A DNA stretch of 5,051 nt, taken from Clostridia bacterium (GTDB lineage: Bacteria > Bacillota > Clostridia > Oscillospirales > Oscillospiraceae). Position numbers and translations under genes: made by a program. The notes under the pieces were generated by a model that saw only the letters and a list, made by a program, of their open reading frames with translations, was not told where the DNA came from and searched no databases. Position 1 is the first letter of the stretch; each line of letters opens with the position of its first letter. Below, in pieces: positions 1 through 5,051 of the stretch. The stretch spans positions 1-5,051 of the forward strand of contig QKDF01000283.1 in the NCBI GenBank assembly GCA_003245395.1, in the 5' to 3' direction.

Positions 1-438
1 GATATCCACGTCTCTGCTGTATAGCTCACCAATATCCACGCGCACGGTATACGAACTGGCACGGACTACCGTGACGTTATTGGAGGAAACCGTGCTGGGA
101 TAAAAGATTCGGTAGTTTATCGTCTGTGCTCCAGTCGCAGTGATATTTGACAAATCCGCCTGAACGCGGATTTTGTCCGGGTCCAGCTTGGACACAACCC
201 GCCGCAGAGCGCGCAGCTCCAGCGTGACGGTCTGGTCGCTGTCTGGCAGAAGCATCAATCCGCGGTCTGCCAGCGTAGTATCTTCTCCTATGTATTCAAT
301 AGGAATGTCACTGATGGTGACAATGCTCTCGGTACCGTTAATGCTGTCCACATACAGCCAGATCACACAGGCTACCAAAAAGGAAACGACAATGAGAAGC
401 GCCTGACGGCCATTCTTCTTTTTATTTTCCATTGTCAT
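1..438 (-). CDS. cdaR: CdaR, YbbR-domain regulator of diadenylate cyclase (partial, C-terminus off window)
   Basis: This is the N-terminal 146 residues of a YbbR-domain protein; the reading frame is open to the left edge. A short Lys-rich cytoplasmic start (ENKKKNGRQ) is followed by one hydrophobic segment at about residues 12-30 (LLIVVSFLVACVIWLYV). An extracytoplasmic beta-rich region follows, with the YbbR-repeat pattern: an 'IP(I)EYIG'-like stretch near residue 45, 'TVTLELRALRRVV' near 70-82 and 'VRVDIG' near 132-137. In the family, CdaR is membrane-anchored, binds the diadenylate cyclase CdaA and modulates c-di-AMP synthesis. Its position directly after cdaA, with overlapping frames, supports this. 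Two in-frame ATGs, at 438 and 432, compete. GGAGG at 444-448 lies 5 nt before the first, so I chose 438; starting at 432 would use the weaker GAGG at 439-442. The remaining YbbR repeats and any glmM gene would lie outside the window. Confidence 0.9.
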   Translation of the reverse strand, partial: MTMENKKKNGRQALLIVVSFLVACVIWLYVDSINGTESIVTISDIPIEYIGEDTTLADRGLMLLPDSDQTVTLELRALRRVVSKLDPDKIRVQADLSNITATGAQTINYRIFYPSTVSSNNVTVVRASSYTVRVDIGELYSRDVDI

Positions 439-1315
439 CCTCGCCTCCATCCTTTCGGAAACGCAGCAGAGCCGGCAAACTGAACCAATGGTGTCTTGTC
501 GGTTCCACTTCCTGGGGCAGAAGTTCATTTCGCAAGATATTCTCCAGGGTTTCGGGCATCAGATGGCGCTTGAGCATACCACCAATGGCTACGGAGATCG
601 ATCCTGTTTCCTCCGAGACAATCACCACAACAGCATCGGAATTTTCACTCATACCAATACCAGCTCGATGGCGCATTCCGAGTTCCCTGGAGAGATTCAC
701 ATTTTTGGACAGCGGCAACATACATCCCGCGCCAAGAATCCGCCCATTACGTACAATAACGGCGCCGTCATGCATAGGCGCCTTCACGAAGAAAATGTTT
801 TTGAGGAGCTCACTGGAAACAGACGCATCCAGTACAGTTCCGCTCCGCACCATATCGTCCAATAAGATTTCCCGTTCAAACACAATCAAAACACCCGTCC
901 GGGTCTTTGACATTTCCGTGCAGGCCAGAACGGTCTGCCCGATCATGCGTTCCAGTGCACCTTCCGCTTCGCCCCTGGTAAAAATCTGAGCGAAGCGACG
1001 GCTTCCCACCTGTTCCAGCATCCGGCGGATCTCCGGCTGGAATAGGATAATCAGCGCCAGAACGCCCCATTCCATCATGCGGCCCAAAATATAGTTGATG
1101 CCGTTGAGATGGAAGATGGTGGACAGCCAAAGCATCACCAAAAAGACGAATACGCCCTTAAGCAAATTGGCTGCCCGGGATGTTTTTACGAAGTTCAGTA
1201 GCTTGTAGGTAACAAATGCCATTATCAGGATGTCGAGAATATCCGTGATCTTGACGGTCATCAGATACCGGGCCGCATCCCCAAGCAGGACTGTGAGCCT
1301 TGCGCTCATTCTCAT
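422..1315 (-). CDS. cdaA: Membrane diadenylate cyclase CdaA (c-di-AMP synthase)
   Basis: This 297-residue protein condenses two ATP into cyclic di-AMP, the second messenger controlling potassium/osmolyte balance and cell-wall homeostasis in Firmicutes. Three hydrophobic segments at about residues 25-43, 52-70 and 78-94 form the membrane part, ending in the family's 'LFQPEIRRMLEQVG' stretch (91-104). The DAC domain follows, with the catalytic 'HDGA' at 182-185, 'RHR' at 215-217 and 'SEETG' at 234-238. Length is slightly above the usual ~275-285, because of about 20 extra residues before the first membrane segment and a charged tail (KDGGEDDNGK). The start is set at ATG 1315, 5 nt after AAGGA (1321-1325); a TTG one codon upstream is too close to that site. 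The motif usually written GTRHR reads GMRHR here. The gene has its own promoter just upstream and overlaps cdaR by 11-17 nt. Confidence 0.95.
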   Translation of the reverse strand: MRMSARLTVLLGDAARYLMTVKITDILDILIMAFVTYKLLNFVKTSRAANLLKGVFVFLVMLWLSTIFHLNGINYILGRMMEWGVLALIILFQPEIRRMLEQVGSRRFAQIFTRGEAEGALERMIGQTVLACTEMSKTRTGVLIVFEREILLDDMVRSGTVLDASVSSELLKNIFFVKAPMHDGAVIVRNGRILGAGCMLPLSKNVNLSRELGMRHRAGIGMSENSDAVVVIVSEETGSISVAIGGMLKRHLMPETLENILRNELLPQEVEPTRHHWFSLPALLRFRKDGGEDDNGK

Positions 1316-1344
1316 CAACGTCCTTCCAGGTCATGAATACTGGT

Positions 1345-1373
1345 ATTATATAAAAATTACCGAAAAAATGCAA
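1345..1373 (-). promoter_or_regulatory. Sigma-A-like promoter of cdaA-cdaR
   Basis: Read on the minus strand, a perfect TATAAT (1345-1350) sits 17 nt downstream of TTGCAT (1368-1373), which shares the TTG of the -35 consensus. The spacer is AT-rich. Transcription would begin near 1338, giving a leader of only about 23 nt that holds the AAGGA ribosome binding site. The placement, after the hairpin that closes the desulfurase unit, makes cdaA-cdaR an independently transcribed unit. The weak -35 is the main uncertainty. Confidence 0.68.
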
Positions 1374-1435
1374 GGCAATCCGGGCAAAAGTTCATAGATA
1401 GTTTACCATATCAGAGTTTCTTCTGTGACAATGCC

Positions 1436-1471
1436 AAACCCCTGCCGCACACAAGCAGGCGGCAGGGGTTT
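1436..1471 (-). terminator. GC-rich hairpin after the cysteine desulfurase, probable terminator
   Basis: A perfect 13-bp inverted repeat pairs 1436-1448 with 1459-1471 (arms AAACCCCTGCCGC and GCGGCAGGGGTTT) around a 10-nt loop. It begins 14 nt past the desulfurase stop codon and lies before the cdaA promoter. On the minus strand the U-run is only three bases, all inside the stem, followed by GGCATTG, so termination may be weaker than at the other two hairpins in the window. The symmetric A/T ends mean it could also act on plus-strand transcripts. Confidence 0.6.
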
Positions 1472-1484
1472 TCAAAGCCGCAAA

Positions 1485-2621
1485 TCAGCGGCGCTTTTTT
1501 GAAAGAATCTGGTCTACAGCGTTCAGGAATGTATCCACTTCGTCCTTTGTGTTGAAACAAGAAAAACTAATCCGCACGGTGCCGGTTTCCAGTGTACCGG
1601 CGGTGGTATGCGCCAGCGGGGCACAATGAATTCCAGCTCGCACCGCAATACTCCGGTCCGAGAGTTCACTGCCCATCTCCTCCACATCCATAATTTCAGG
1701 AAGGAACGAGAGCACACCGGTCTGAGCATATAGATCCCTTCGACCACAGACCACCACTCCTGGAATCCTGCGCAGCCCTTCCGACGCCCGAAGAGCCAGT
1801 TGCCGCTCCCGCTGACAAATCTCCTCAGACCCATTCTTACGGACAAAGCGTACGCCCTCCAGAAGGCCGGAAATTCCCGGCATATTGTGTGTGCCAGCCT
1901 CCAGACGGTCGGGCAAAAAATCCGGCATCTCCTGCTGTATGGAAACGCTGCCGGTTCCGCCCTCCATCAATGGGGCTACCATACTCCCTCCGCAGATCAG
2001 CACACCTGTCCCCTGCGGACCATAAAGACCTTTGTGACCCGGCATGGCGATGAACGCCGCACCCAATACGCTGATATCCAGTGGCATCATTCCAGCAGAC
2101 TGGGAAGCATCTACGATAAATGGTATCCCTCTCTCCCGACAGAGCTTCCCGACTGCCTCCACAGGCTGAACAAAACCGAACACATTTGACACATGGTTGC
2201 AGATGACCGCGCTGGTCTCCGGGGTAATGCACCGGTCAAACGCCTGCACAACCATATTGGGCTGGAACAAAGGCCCCGCTGCAACGACTGTCTTTACTCC
2301 TTTAATTGCCGCGAGTGGTCGTGTCACCGCATTGTGCTCATATCCGGAAATAACTACCCGTCCACCGGGCTGAACTAAACTCTTAATTGCAATGTTCAAA
2401 GCATGGGTCGCATTCATGGTGAAAACAACCTGTTCGGGATTTTCCGCGCCAAACAGTTCGGCAAGTTCACTGCGGCATTCAAACAATGTATCCGCAGCAC
2501 GCATTGCCTCGGGATATCCGCCGCGGCCAGGAGAACTCATGCTTTGCAGGGCCTTTTCCATCGCCAGACTGACTGCTTCGGGCTTTTGGAAACTGGTGGC
2601 CGCACTGTCCAGATAAATCAT
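1485..2621 (-). CDS. Class V PLP-dependent cysteine desulfurase family protein
   Basis: This 378-residue fold-type I aminotransferase class V protein resembles the EF2568-type cysteine desulfurase family (TIGR01977) more than NifS/IscS. Visible landmarks are the N-terminal 'IYLDSAATS' (2-10), His96 in 'YEHNA' (stacks on PLP), Asp171 and Gln174 in 'VDASQSAG' (cofactor contacts), and Lys197 in 'MPGHKGLYGP' (Schiff-base lysine). Cys333 in 'RAGIHCAPLAH' is the SufS-like catalytic cysteine that would carry the persulfide, and Arg350 in 'VRISF' is the likely substrate carboxylate ligand. All key residues are present, so it should be active, removing sulfur (or selenium) from cysteine or selenocysteine. 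The start is supported by GGAGG 6 nt before ATG. It follows the DUF3343 gene by 28 nt and probably shares its transcript. No SufU or IscU scaffold gene lies beside it, so a role other than housekeeping Fe-S assembly is plausible, but the acceptor is unproven. Confidence 0.9.
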   Translation of the reverse strand: MIYLDSAATSFQKPEAVSLAMEKALQSMSSPGRGGYPEAMRAADTLFECRSELAELFGAENPEQVVFTMNATHALNIAIKSLVQPGGRVVISGYEHNAVTRPLAAIKGVKTVVAAGPLFQPNMVVQAFDRCITPETSAVICNHVSNVFGFVQPVEAVGKLCRERGIPFIVDASQSAGMMPLDISVLGAAFIAMPGHKGLYGPQGTGVLICGGSMVAPLMEGGTGSVSIQQEMPDFLPDRLEAGTHNMPGISGLLEGVRFVRKNGSEEICQRERQLALRASEGLRRIPGVVVCGRRDLYAQTGVLSFLPEIMDVEEMGSELSDRSIAVRAGIHCAPLAHTTAGTLETGTVRISFSCFNTKDEVDTFLNAVDQILSKKRR

Positions 2622-2649
2622 AATGATCCTCCCTGCCTATTCCTGAATT

Positions 2650-2904
2650 TTATCGGTTTGACAGCTCAATATAACTGCCGGACCGGATTAAATATATTTT
2701 CAAAGGGCCTAAGCCGGCCCCGTTCAACATGGTCAATACCGTATTCAGATTTGCATGGGAAACCTGTACGGCATAAGCGCAGCCCCGATCGGTCAATTCT
2801 TTGGGTGCACGGAAAATACGTGTCCGGATACCCGCTCTGGATAGGGTTTTCTCCATCCTCTGGGCATACGTCAGGGAACGCGTGATCATCAAATATTGCT
2901 CCAC
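2650..2904 (-). CDS. DUF3343 (putative Se/S carrier-like) small protein
   Basis: This 84-residue protein matches the small DUF3343 family, described in Pfam as putative Se/S carrier-like, from its pattern: 'YLMITRSLTYAQRMEKTL' near the N-terminus, 'RAPKEL' at 32-37, 'GCAYAVQV' at 41-48 and a C-terminal helix-strand ending 'GSYIEL'. Its only cysteine, Cys42, falls in the GC motif where the family usually keeps a cysteine. That fits a sulfur or selenium shuttle for the desulfurase encoded 28 nt downstream, which is inference. The start is GTG at 2904, set by GGAGG (2912-2916) 7 nt upstream. A longer frame opens at ATG 3000 overlapping the ispF stop, but its extra 32 residues are encoded by the terminator and the ribosome binding site and look non-protein-like. 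The family assignment is fairly sure; the function is not. Confidence 0.82.
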   Translation of the reverse strand: MEQYLMITRSLTYAQRMEKTLSRAGIRTRIFRAPKELTDRGCAYAVQVSHANLNTVLTMLNGAGLGPLKIYLIRSGSYIELSNR

Positions 2905-2911
2905 GGACACT

Positions 2912-2916
2912 CCTCC
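2912..2916 (-). promoter_or_regulatory. Ribosome binding site fixing the GTG start of the DUF3343 gene
   Basis: The minus strand reads GAGAGGAGGA, with core GGAGG 7 nt before GTG 2904. A nearer GTG (2910) is only 1 nt from the core, and the next ATG (2889) is 22 nt away, so GTG 2904 is the best-placed start. This site argues for an 84-residue product over the 116-residue frame opening at 3000. Confidence 0.75.
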
Positions 2917-2952
2917 TCTCTTAACAGCGTATGCATCACCACTCCGAGCGTG

Positions 2953-2981
2953 AAAAAAGCAGACCCGCAAAGCGGGTCCGC
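2953..2981 (-). terminator. Intrinsic terminator after ispF
   Basis: On the minus strand a 7-bp stem (GACCCGC/GCGGGTC, 2962-2968 with 2972-2978) closes a 3-nt TTT loop. It is extended below by a mismatch and two further pairs (2959-2960 with 2980-2981), then followed by TTTTTT (2953-2958). It begins 15 nt past the ispF stop and ends about 50 nt before the DUF3343 start. This is a typical rho-independent terminator and should end or attenuate the carD-ispD-ispF transcript. Confidence 0.85.
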
Positions 2982-2996
2982 CGTTCAGATTTCTTT

Positions 2997-3476
2997 TCAT
3001 TTTTCCAGCAGAGCGATCGCCTGTGCGGCCATGCCAGATCCATCTCCCGTAAAGCCAAGGCCTTCTTCTGTAGTCGCTTTGACACTGACGTACTCAGCGT
3101 CAATTCCAAGGGCTGCAGCCAAATTTTGGGCCATCTGTGCTTTGTACGGCCCCACCTTCGGCGCTTGTGCAATCAGTGTTGCATCCACATTGACCACCCG
3201 AAACCCTTTTTCCGCCAGGAGCATGCCCACCTGCCGCAGAAGCTCAATACTGTCAGCCCCCGCATAGCGTGTGTCTGTATCCGGAAACAGCTTTCCGATG
3301 TCACCCAAATTTCCAGCGCCCGCCAGCGCATCCATGACGGCATGTGTCAGTACATCCGCATCAGAATGACCCAGCAATCCCCGATCCCACGGAATATCCA
3401 CACCGCCCAGGATCAGCCTGCGCCTGGGTACCAGGCGATGGACATCATATCCCTGTCCGATCCGAAGTCCCGTCAT
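2997..3476 (-). CDS. ispF: 2-C-methyl-D-erythritol 2,4-cyclodiphosphate synthase IspF
   Basis: IspF cyclises CDP-methylerythritol 2-phosphate to methylerythritol 2,4-cyclodiphosphate, releasing CMP, in the MEP isoprenoid pathway; the family enzyme is a cytosolic homotrimer using a divalent metal. The 159-residue length is normal (~157). Metal ligands are visible as Asp11 and His13 in 'GYDVHR' and His45 in '[13 protein letters not shown]'. '[11 protein letters not shown]' (58-68) is the substrate-loop signature, and '[16 protein letters not shown]' (133-148) holds the CMP-binding Thr pair (135-136). GAGGG lies just upstream of the ATG. The start codon overlaps the ispD stop as ATGA, so translation is likely coupled to ispD, the enzyme two steps earlier. 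The intervening kinase IspE is not in this window. A terminator follows directly. Confidence 0.98.
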   Translation of the reverse strand: MTGLRIGQGYDVHRLVPRRRLILGGVDIPWDRGLLGHSDADVLTHAVMDALAGAGNLGDIGKLFPDTDTRYAGADSIELLRQVGMLLAEKGFRVVNVDATLIAQAPKVGPYKAQMAQNLAAALGIDAEYVSVKATTEEGLGFTGDGSGMAAQAIALLEK

Positions 3477-4201
3477 GCAAAACCCTCTCTCGCCAGCAAA
3501 ATCGCCTGTGCCACCACTAAATCGACAGGAGTGGTAATCTTGATATTCTCCGGGTCACCTTCAATCAAGTATACGATCTTACCCAGCCGCTCTACGGCGG
3601 AACAATCATCAGTCAGTTCTACATTGGCCTCCAGCGCAGACTGCAGGGCGGCCTTGAGCAGATCCGCGGCAAATACCTGCGGAGTCTGTACCGCCATTAG
3701 GGTGCTGCGGTCCAGCGTCCGTTCCACCTCACCGTCCCTGGCAATTTTAATTGTATCCTTCACAGGTATCGCAGGTGCCGCCGCAGAGCAGCGGGCAGCT
3801 TTGTCCACAACCCGATCAATCAGTTCCGGCGTCACCAACGGGCGGGCACCATCCTGCACCGCAAACAGCTCCGTATCGGAATCGGCCTCCAAAGCTGCCA
3901 AAAGGACGGAATGTTCCCGCGACTGTCCGCCTCGAATTACCTTTGTACATTTAAAAATCCCGTATGTACGGCACAAATCCGAAACGGGAATGATGTCCTC
4001 TTCTCGGGCGGCAATCACAATTGCATCCACACTTTGCGCCATTTGCAGCGATTGCAGAGTACGGACAAGTACCGGAACGCCATCAATGGTCTCCAGCAGC
4101 TTATTCACTCCACCCATCCGGGATGAACTGCCTGCAGCAGCCACCAGAGCCGTACACCGCGGTTTTTGCGCAGCACGGAACTTACGTAAAAAACGAACCA
4201 T
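3473..4201 (-). CDS. ispD: 2-C-methyl-D-erythritol 4-phosphate cytidylyltransferase IspD
   Basis: IspD transfers CMP from CTP to methylerythritol 4-phosphate, giving CDP-methylerythritol in the cytosolic MEP pathway. The 242-residue protein has the nucleotide-binding '[11 protein letters not shown]' (21-31) with Arg28 and Lys34 at the positions of the E. coli catalytic Arg20/Lys27. 'GGQSREHSV' spans 91-99. Asp117 and Arg120 lie in 'QDGARPLV', where E. coli has HDAARP. Arg165 in 'LDRSTL', 'QTPQVF' (172-177) and Lys221 in '[11 protein letters not shown]' complete the active site. It carries about 15 residues before the usual start of the first strand; no internal Met offers an alternative, and GAGG lies 8 nt before this ATG. 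It starts 12 nt after carD and overlaps ispF by 4 nt, so the three form one operon. Confidence 0.97.
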   Translation of the reverse strand: MVRFLRKFRAAQKPRCTALVAAAGSSSRMGGVNKLLETIDGVPVLVRTLQSLQMAQSVDAIVIAAREEDIIPVSDLCRTYGIFKCTKVIRGGQSREHSVLLAALEADSDTELFAVQDGARPLVTPELIDRVVDKAARCSAAAPAIPVKDTIKIARDGEVERTLDRSTLMAVQTPQVFAADLLKAALQSALEANVELTDDCSAVERLGKIVYLIEGDPENIKITTPVDLVVAQAILLAREGFA

Positions 4202-4213
4202 ATTGGTTTCCTC

Positions 4214-4708
4214 TCAGCTTTTATTGATGTCCTGCAGCATCGCCTGATCCAGCCGTTCCTCCACCTTGGTATAATCCGCAGACTCGATCAACACCACTTC
4301 GGAAATTAAAATCTGCTTTGCATTATGAAGCATTTTCCGCTCTCCGGTGGACAGCCCGCGCTCAAGGTCTCGATGCATCAGGCATTTTATCACGCGGGCG
4401 ACCTCATAAAGGTCTCCGCTCTTTAGACGCATCATATTCTCCCGATACCGCTTGTTCCAGTTTGCGGTATCTTCGATTTCCAATGATGGAATCGCGTCGA
4501 GAACCTGTTCCACCGTCTGCGTGTCTTCCACAGCCCGCAGTCCAATAATCTGACTGTTTGCGGTAGGGATTTTCAGGAGCAAGCCACCCACCGACATCTT
4601 GAAGACATAGTAATCCTGATCACTATTTCCGATTCTTTGCCGCACAATGGCGTTGATGATTCCTGCGCCATGCATAGGGTGGACTACCATATCTCCGATG
4701 CTGAACAT
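4214..4708 (-). CDS. carD: CarD/CdnL-family RNA polymerase-binding transcription regulator
   Basis: This 164-residue protein matches the CarD/CdnL family in full length. The N-terminal Tudor-like RNA polymerase-interacting domain (about residues 1-60) opens with 'FSIGDMVVHPMHGAGII' and includes 'YYVFKM' (33-38). The C-terminal helical DNA-contacting domain contains Trp84 in 'NWNKRYREN', at the position of the mycobacterial Trp85 that wedges into the upstream edge of the promoter bubble. 'RDLERGLSTGERKML' (113-127) and 'QILISEV' (132-138) are also characteristic. In the family, CarD binds the RNA polymerase beta subunit and alters open-complex stability at many promoters, including rRNA promoters. 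AAAGGAG lies 6 nt before the ATG. It is first in the carD-ispD-ispF operon, behind its own promoter. Residues beyond 140 form a charged tail, 'EERLDQAMLQDINKS'. Confidence 0.93.
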   Translation of the reverse strand: MFSIGDMVVHPMHGAGIINAIVRQRIGNSDQDYYVFKMSVGGLLLKIPTANSQIIGLRAVEDTQTVEQVLDAIPSLEIEDTANWNKRYRENMMRLKSGDLYEVARVIKCLMHRDLERGLSTGERKMLHNAKQILISEVVLIESADYTKVEERLDQAMLQDINKS

Positions 4709-4752
4709 ATCTTACTCCTTTCATCTGCTGTAATGAACAATTTAATATAAAA

Positions 4753-4802
4753 ATTTTACAATTTCCCAAATATAGTATACGAGCTTTGGAATGATTTTAC
4801 AA
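4753..4802. repeat. Pair of 9-bp direct repeats around the carD promoter
   Basis: ATTTTACAA on the plus strand (TTGTAAAAT on the minus) occurs at 4753-4761 and 4794-4802, 41 nt apart, about four helical turns. The upstream copy contains the predicted -35 hexamer; the other falls about 7-15 nt after the predicted transcription start. The pair could be operator half-sites, but in an AT-rich stretch it may be chance. Confidence 0.3.
4774..4802 (-). promoter_or_regulatory. Sigma-A-like promoter of carD-ispD-ispF
   Basis: On the minus strand TTGTAA (4797-4802, four of six consensus bases) is followed after exactly 17 nt by TATACT (4774-4779, five of six). Transcription would begin near 4767, giving an AT-rich leader of about 60 nt with AAAGGAG ahead of carD. 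It lies between the CoA-transferase terminator and carD, where a new transcription unit must begin. An overlapping TATATT (4769-4774) is a second possible -10 but has a 22-nt spacer. Confidence 0.68.
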
Positions 4803-4844
4803 GTATTTCCTAAAATTCAATAAAAAAATCAAAATAAGATAGGC

Positions 4845-4877
4845 AAAAAAACGGTGGGCGGCTTCTGCCGCCCACCG
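4845..4877 (-). terminator. Strong intrinsic terminator after the CoA-transferase gene
   Basis: A perfect 10-bp stem pairs CGGTGGGCGG (4852-4861) with CCGCCCACCG (4868-4877) around a 6-nt loop. On the minus strand it is followed at once by seven T residues (4845-4851). It lies 21 nt past the CoA-transferase stop codon and isolates that gene from the carD operon. The plus strand lacks a T-run after the stem, so it acts only on minus-strand transcripts. Confidence 0.93.
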
Positions 4878-4898
4878 AGCATATCTAATATATCCGGT

Positions 4899-5051
4899 TT
4901 AAATCTTATTGGATCTGCGCCAAATATGCATTTTCTCAGCCTCAGCAACCAACTCATCCCGGAATTGGGGATGCGCAATATTAATAATGGCCTCGGCCCG
5001 CTCCCAGGTGCTCTTGCCCTTGACATTCACTTTACCGTACTCTGTCACCAG
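4899..5051 (-). CDS. Acetyl-CoA hydrolase/transferase-family CoA-transferase (C-terminal fragment)
   Basis: The last 50 residues of a gene entering from the right edge, ending with TAA at 4899-4901. The peptide '[20 protein letters not shown]' continues with '[12 protein letters not shown]' and ends 'IWRRSNKI'. This matches the C-terminal domain of the acetyl-CoA hydrolase/transferase family, which includes the 4-hydroxybutyrate CoA-transferases and butyryl-CoA:acetate CoA-transferases of fermentative Clostridia. These enzymes move CoA between acyl-CoA and acetate through a glutamyl-CoA intermediate; the catalytic glutamate would lie upstream, outside the window, so the substrate cannot be decided here. 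The start is not visible. A strong terminator follows, so it is not co-transcribed with carD. Confidence 0.85.
   Translation of the reverse strand: MVTEYGKVNVKGKSTWERAEAIINIAHPQFRDELVAEAEKMHIWRRSNKI

Noticed and set aside
432..989. Plus-strand 185-codon open frame and a 125-codon frame at 488-865
   Set aside because: Both are antisense to cdaA, whose catalytic motifs are unmistakable; neither shows a domain or ribosome binding site.
1400..1431. Second possible cdaA promoter with TTGTCA (1426-1431) as -35
   Set aside because: The possible -10 hexamers behind it (TATGGT at 15 nt, TGGTAA at 17 nt, TAAACT at 20 nt) fit poorly in sequence or spacing compared with TATAAT at 1345-1350.
1474..1500. 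Plus-strand hairpin gccgc/gcggc followed by a T-run at the end of the desulfurase gene
   Set aside because: The stem is only five base pairs, it lies over the stop codon of a minus-strand gene, and no plus-strand gene would use it. The T-run encodes the Lys-rich C-terminus on the other strand.
2650..3000. A 116-residue version of the DUF3343 protein starting at ATG 3000
   Set aside because: The extra 32 residues are encoded by the ispF terminator and the DUF3343 ribosome binding site and look unlike the family. GTG 2904 has a well-spaced GGAGG and gives the normal family length.
2931..4247. A 438-codon open frame on the plus strand, antisense to ispF, ispD and the end of carD
   Set aside because: It lies over three well-supported genes, its product is Ser/Arg/Ala-rich with no recognisable domain, and no ribosome binding site or promoter was seen. 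It is best explained as an antisense shadow of coding sequence with few stops in that frame.
1..5051. Search for mobile elements, CRISPR arrays, tRNA/rRNA genes, riboswitches or defence genes
   Set aside because: No transposase, terminal inverted repeats, spaced repeat array, RNA gene signature or conserved riboswitch core was seen by eye; gene order and base composition look uniform and chromosomal.

Overview
The window reads as chromosomal core sequence from an anaerobic member of the Firmicutes class Clostridia, probably near Oscillospiraceae (Flavonifractor/Oscillibacter-like). This is inferred from moderate GC with AT-rich intergenic gaps, strong GGAGG-type ribosome binding sites, the MEP isoprenoid genes, a CarD regulator, a cdaA-cdaR pair, a Clostridia-type cysteine desulfurase with a DUF3343 partner, and the tail of a fermentative CoA-transferase. 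All supported genes lie on the minus strand, so transcription runs from high to low coordinates. The species is not determinable from this sequence alone.

From right to left (transcription order): the last ~50 residues of an acetyl-CoA hydrolase/transferase-family CoA-transferase (4899-5051) end at a strong intrinsic terminator (4845-4877). A sigma-A-like promoter (4774-4802) then drives carD (4214-4708), ispD (3473-4201) and ispF (2997-3476), which are packed with a 12-nt gap and a 4-nt ATGA overlap. A clear intrinsic terminator (2953-2981) follows ispF. Next come a small DUF3343 protein starting at GTG (2650-2904) and a class V PLP-dependent cysteine desulfurase (1485-2621), 28 nt apart and probably co-transcribed. 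A long GC-rich hairpin (1436-1471) closes that unit. A promoter with a perfect TATAAT (1345-1373) starts the cyclic-di-AMP operon: cdaA (422-1315), overlapping cdaR (1-438), which runs off the left edge.

Functionally the window holds three modules. CarD (RNA polymerase-binding regulator) is coupled to two MEP-pathway enzymes. A cysteine desulfurase is paired with a small single-cysteine putative sulfur/selenium carrier. The membrane diadenylate cyclase is paired with its YbbR-domain regulator. No mobile element, CRISPR array, tRNA or rRNA was seen, and there is no gene-free stretch over 300 bases (the two larger gaps, 1316-1484 and 4709-4898, hold promoters and terminators). I found no convincing new system. 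The points most worth a second look are the carD-ispD-ispF synteny shared with mycobacteria, the DUF3343-desulfurase pair, and the terminator that separates that pair from ispF without an obvious new promoter.
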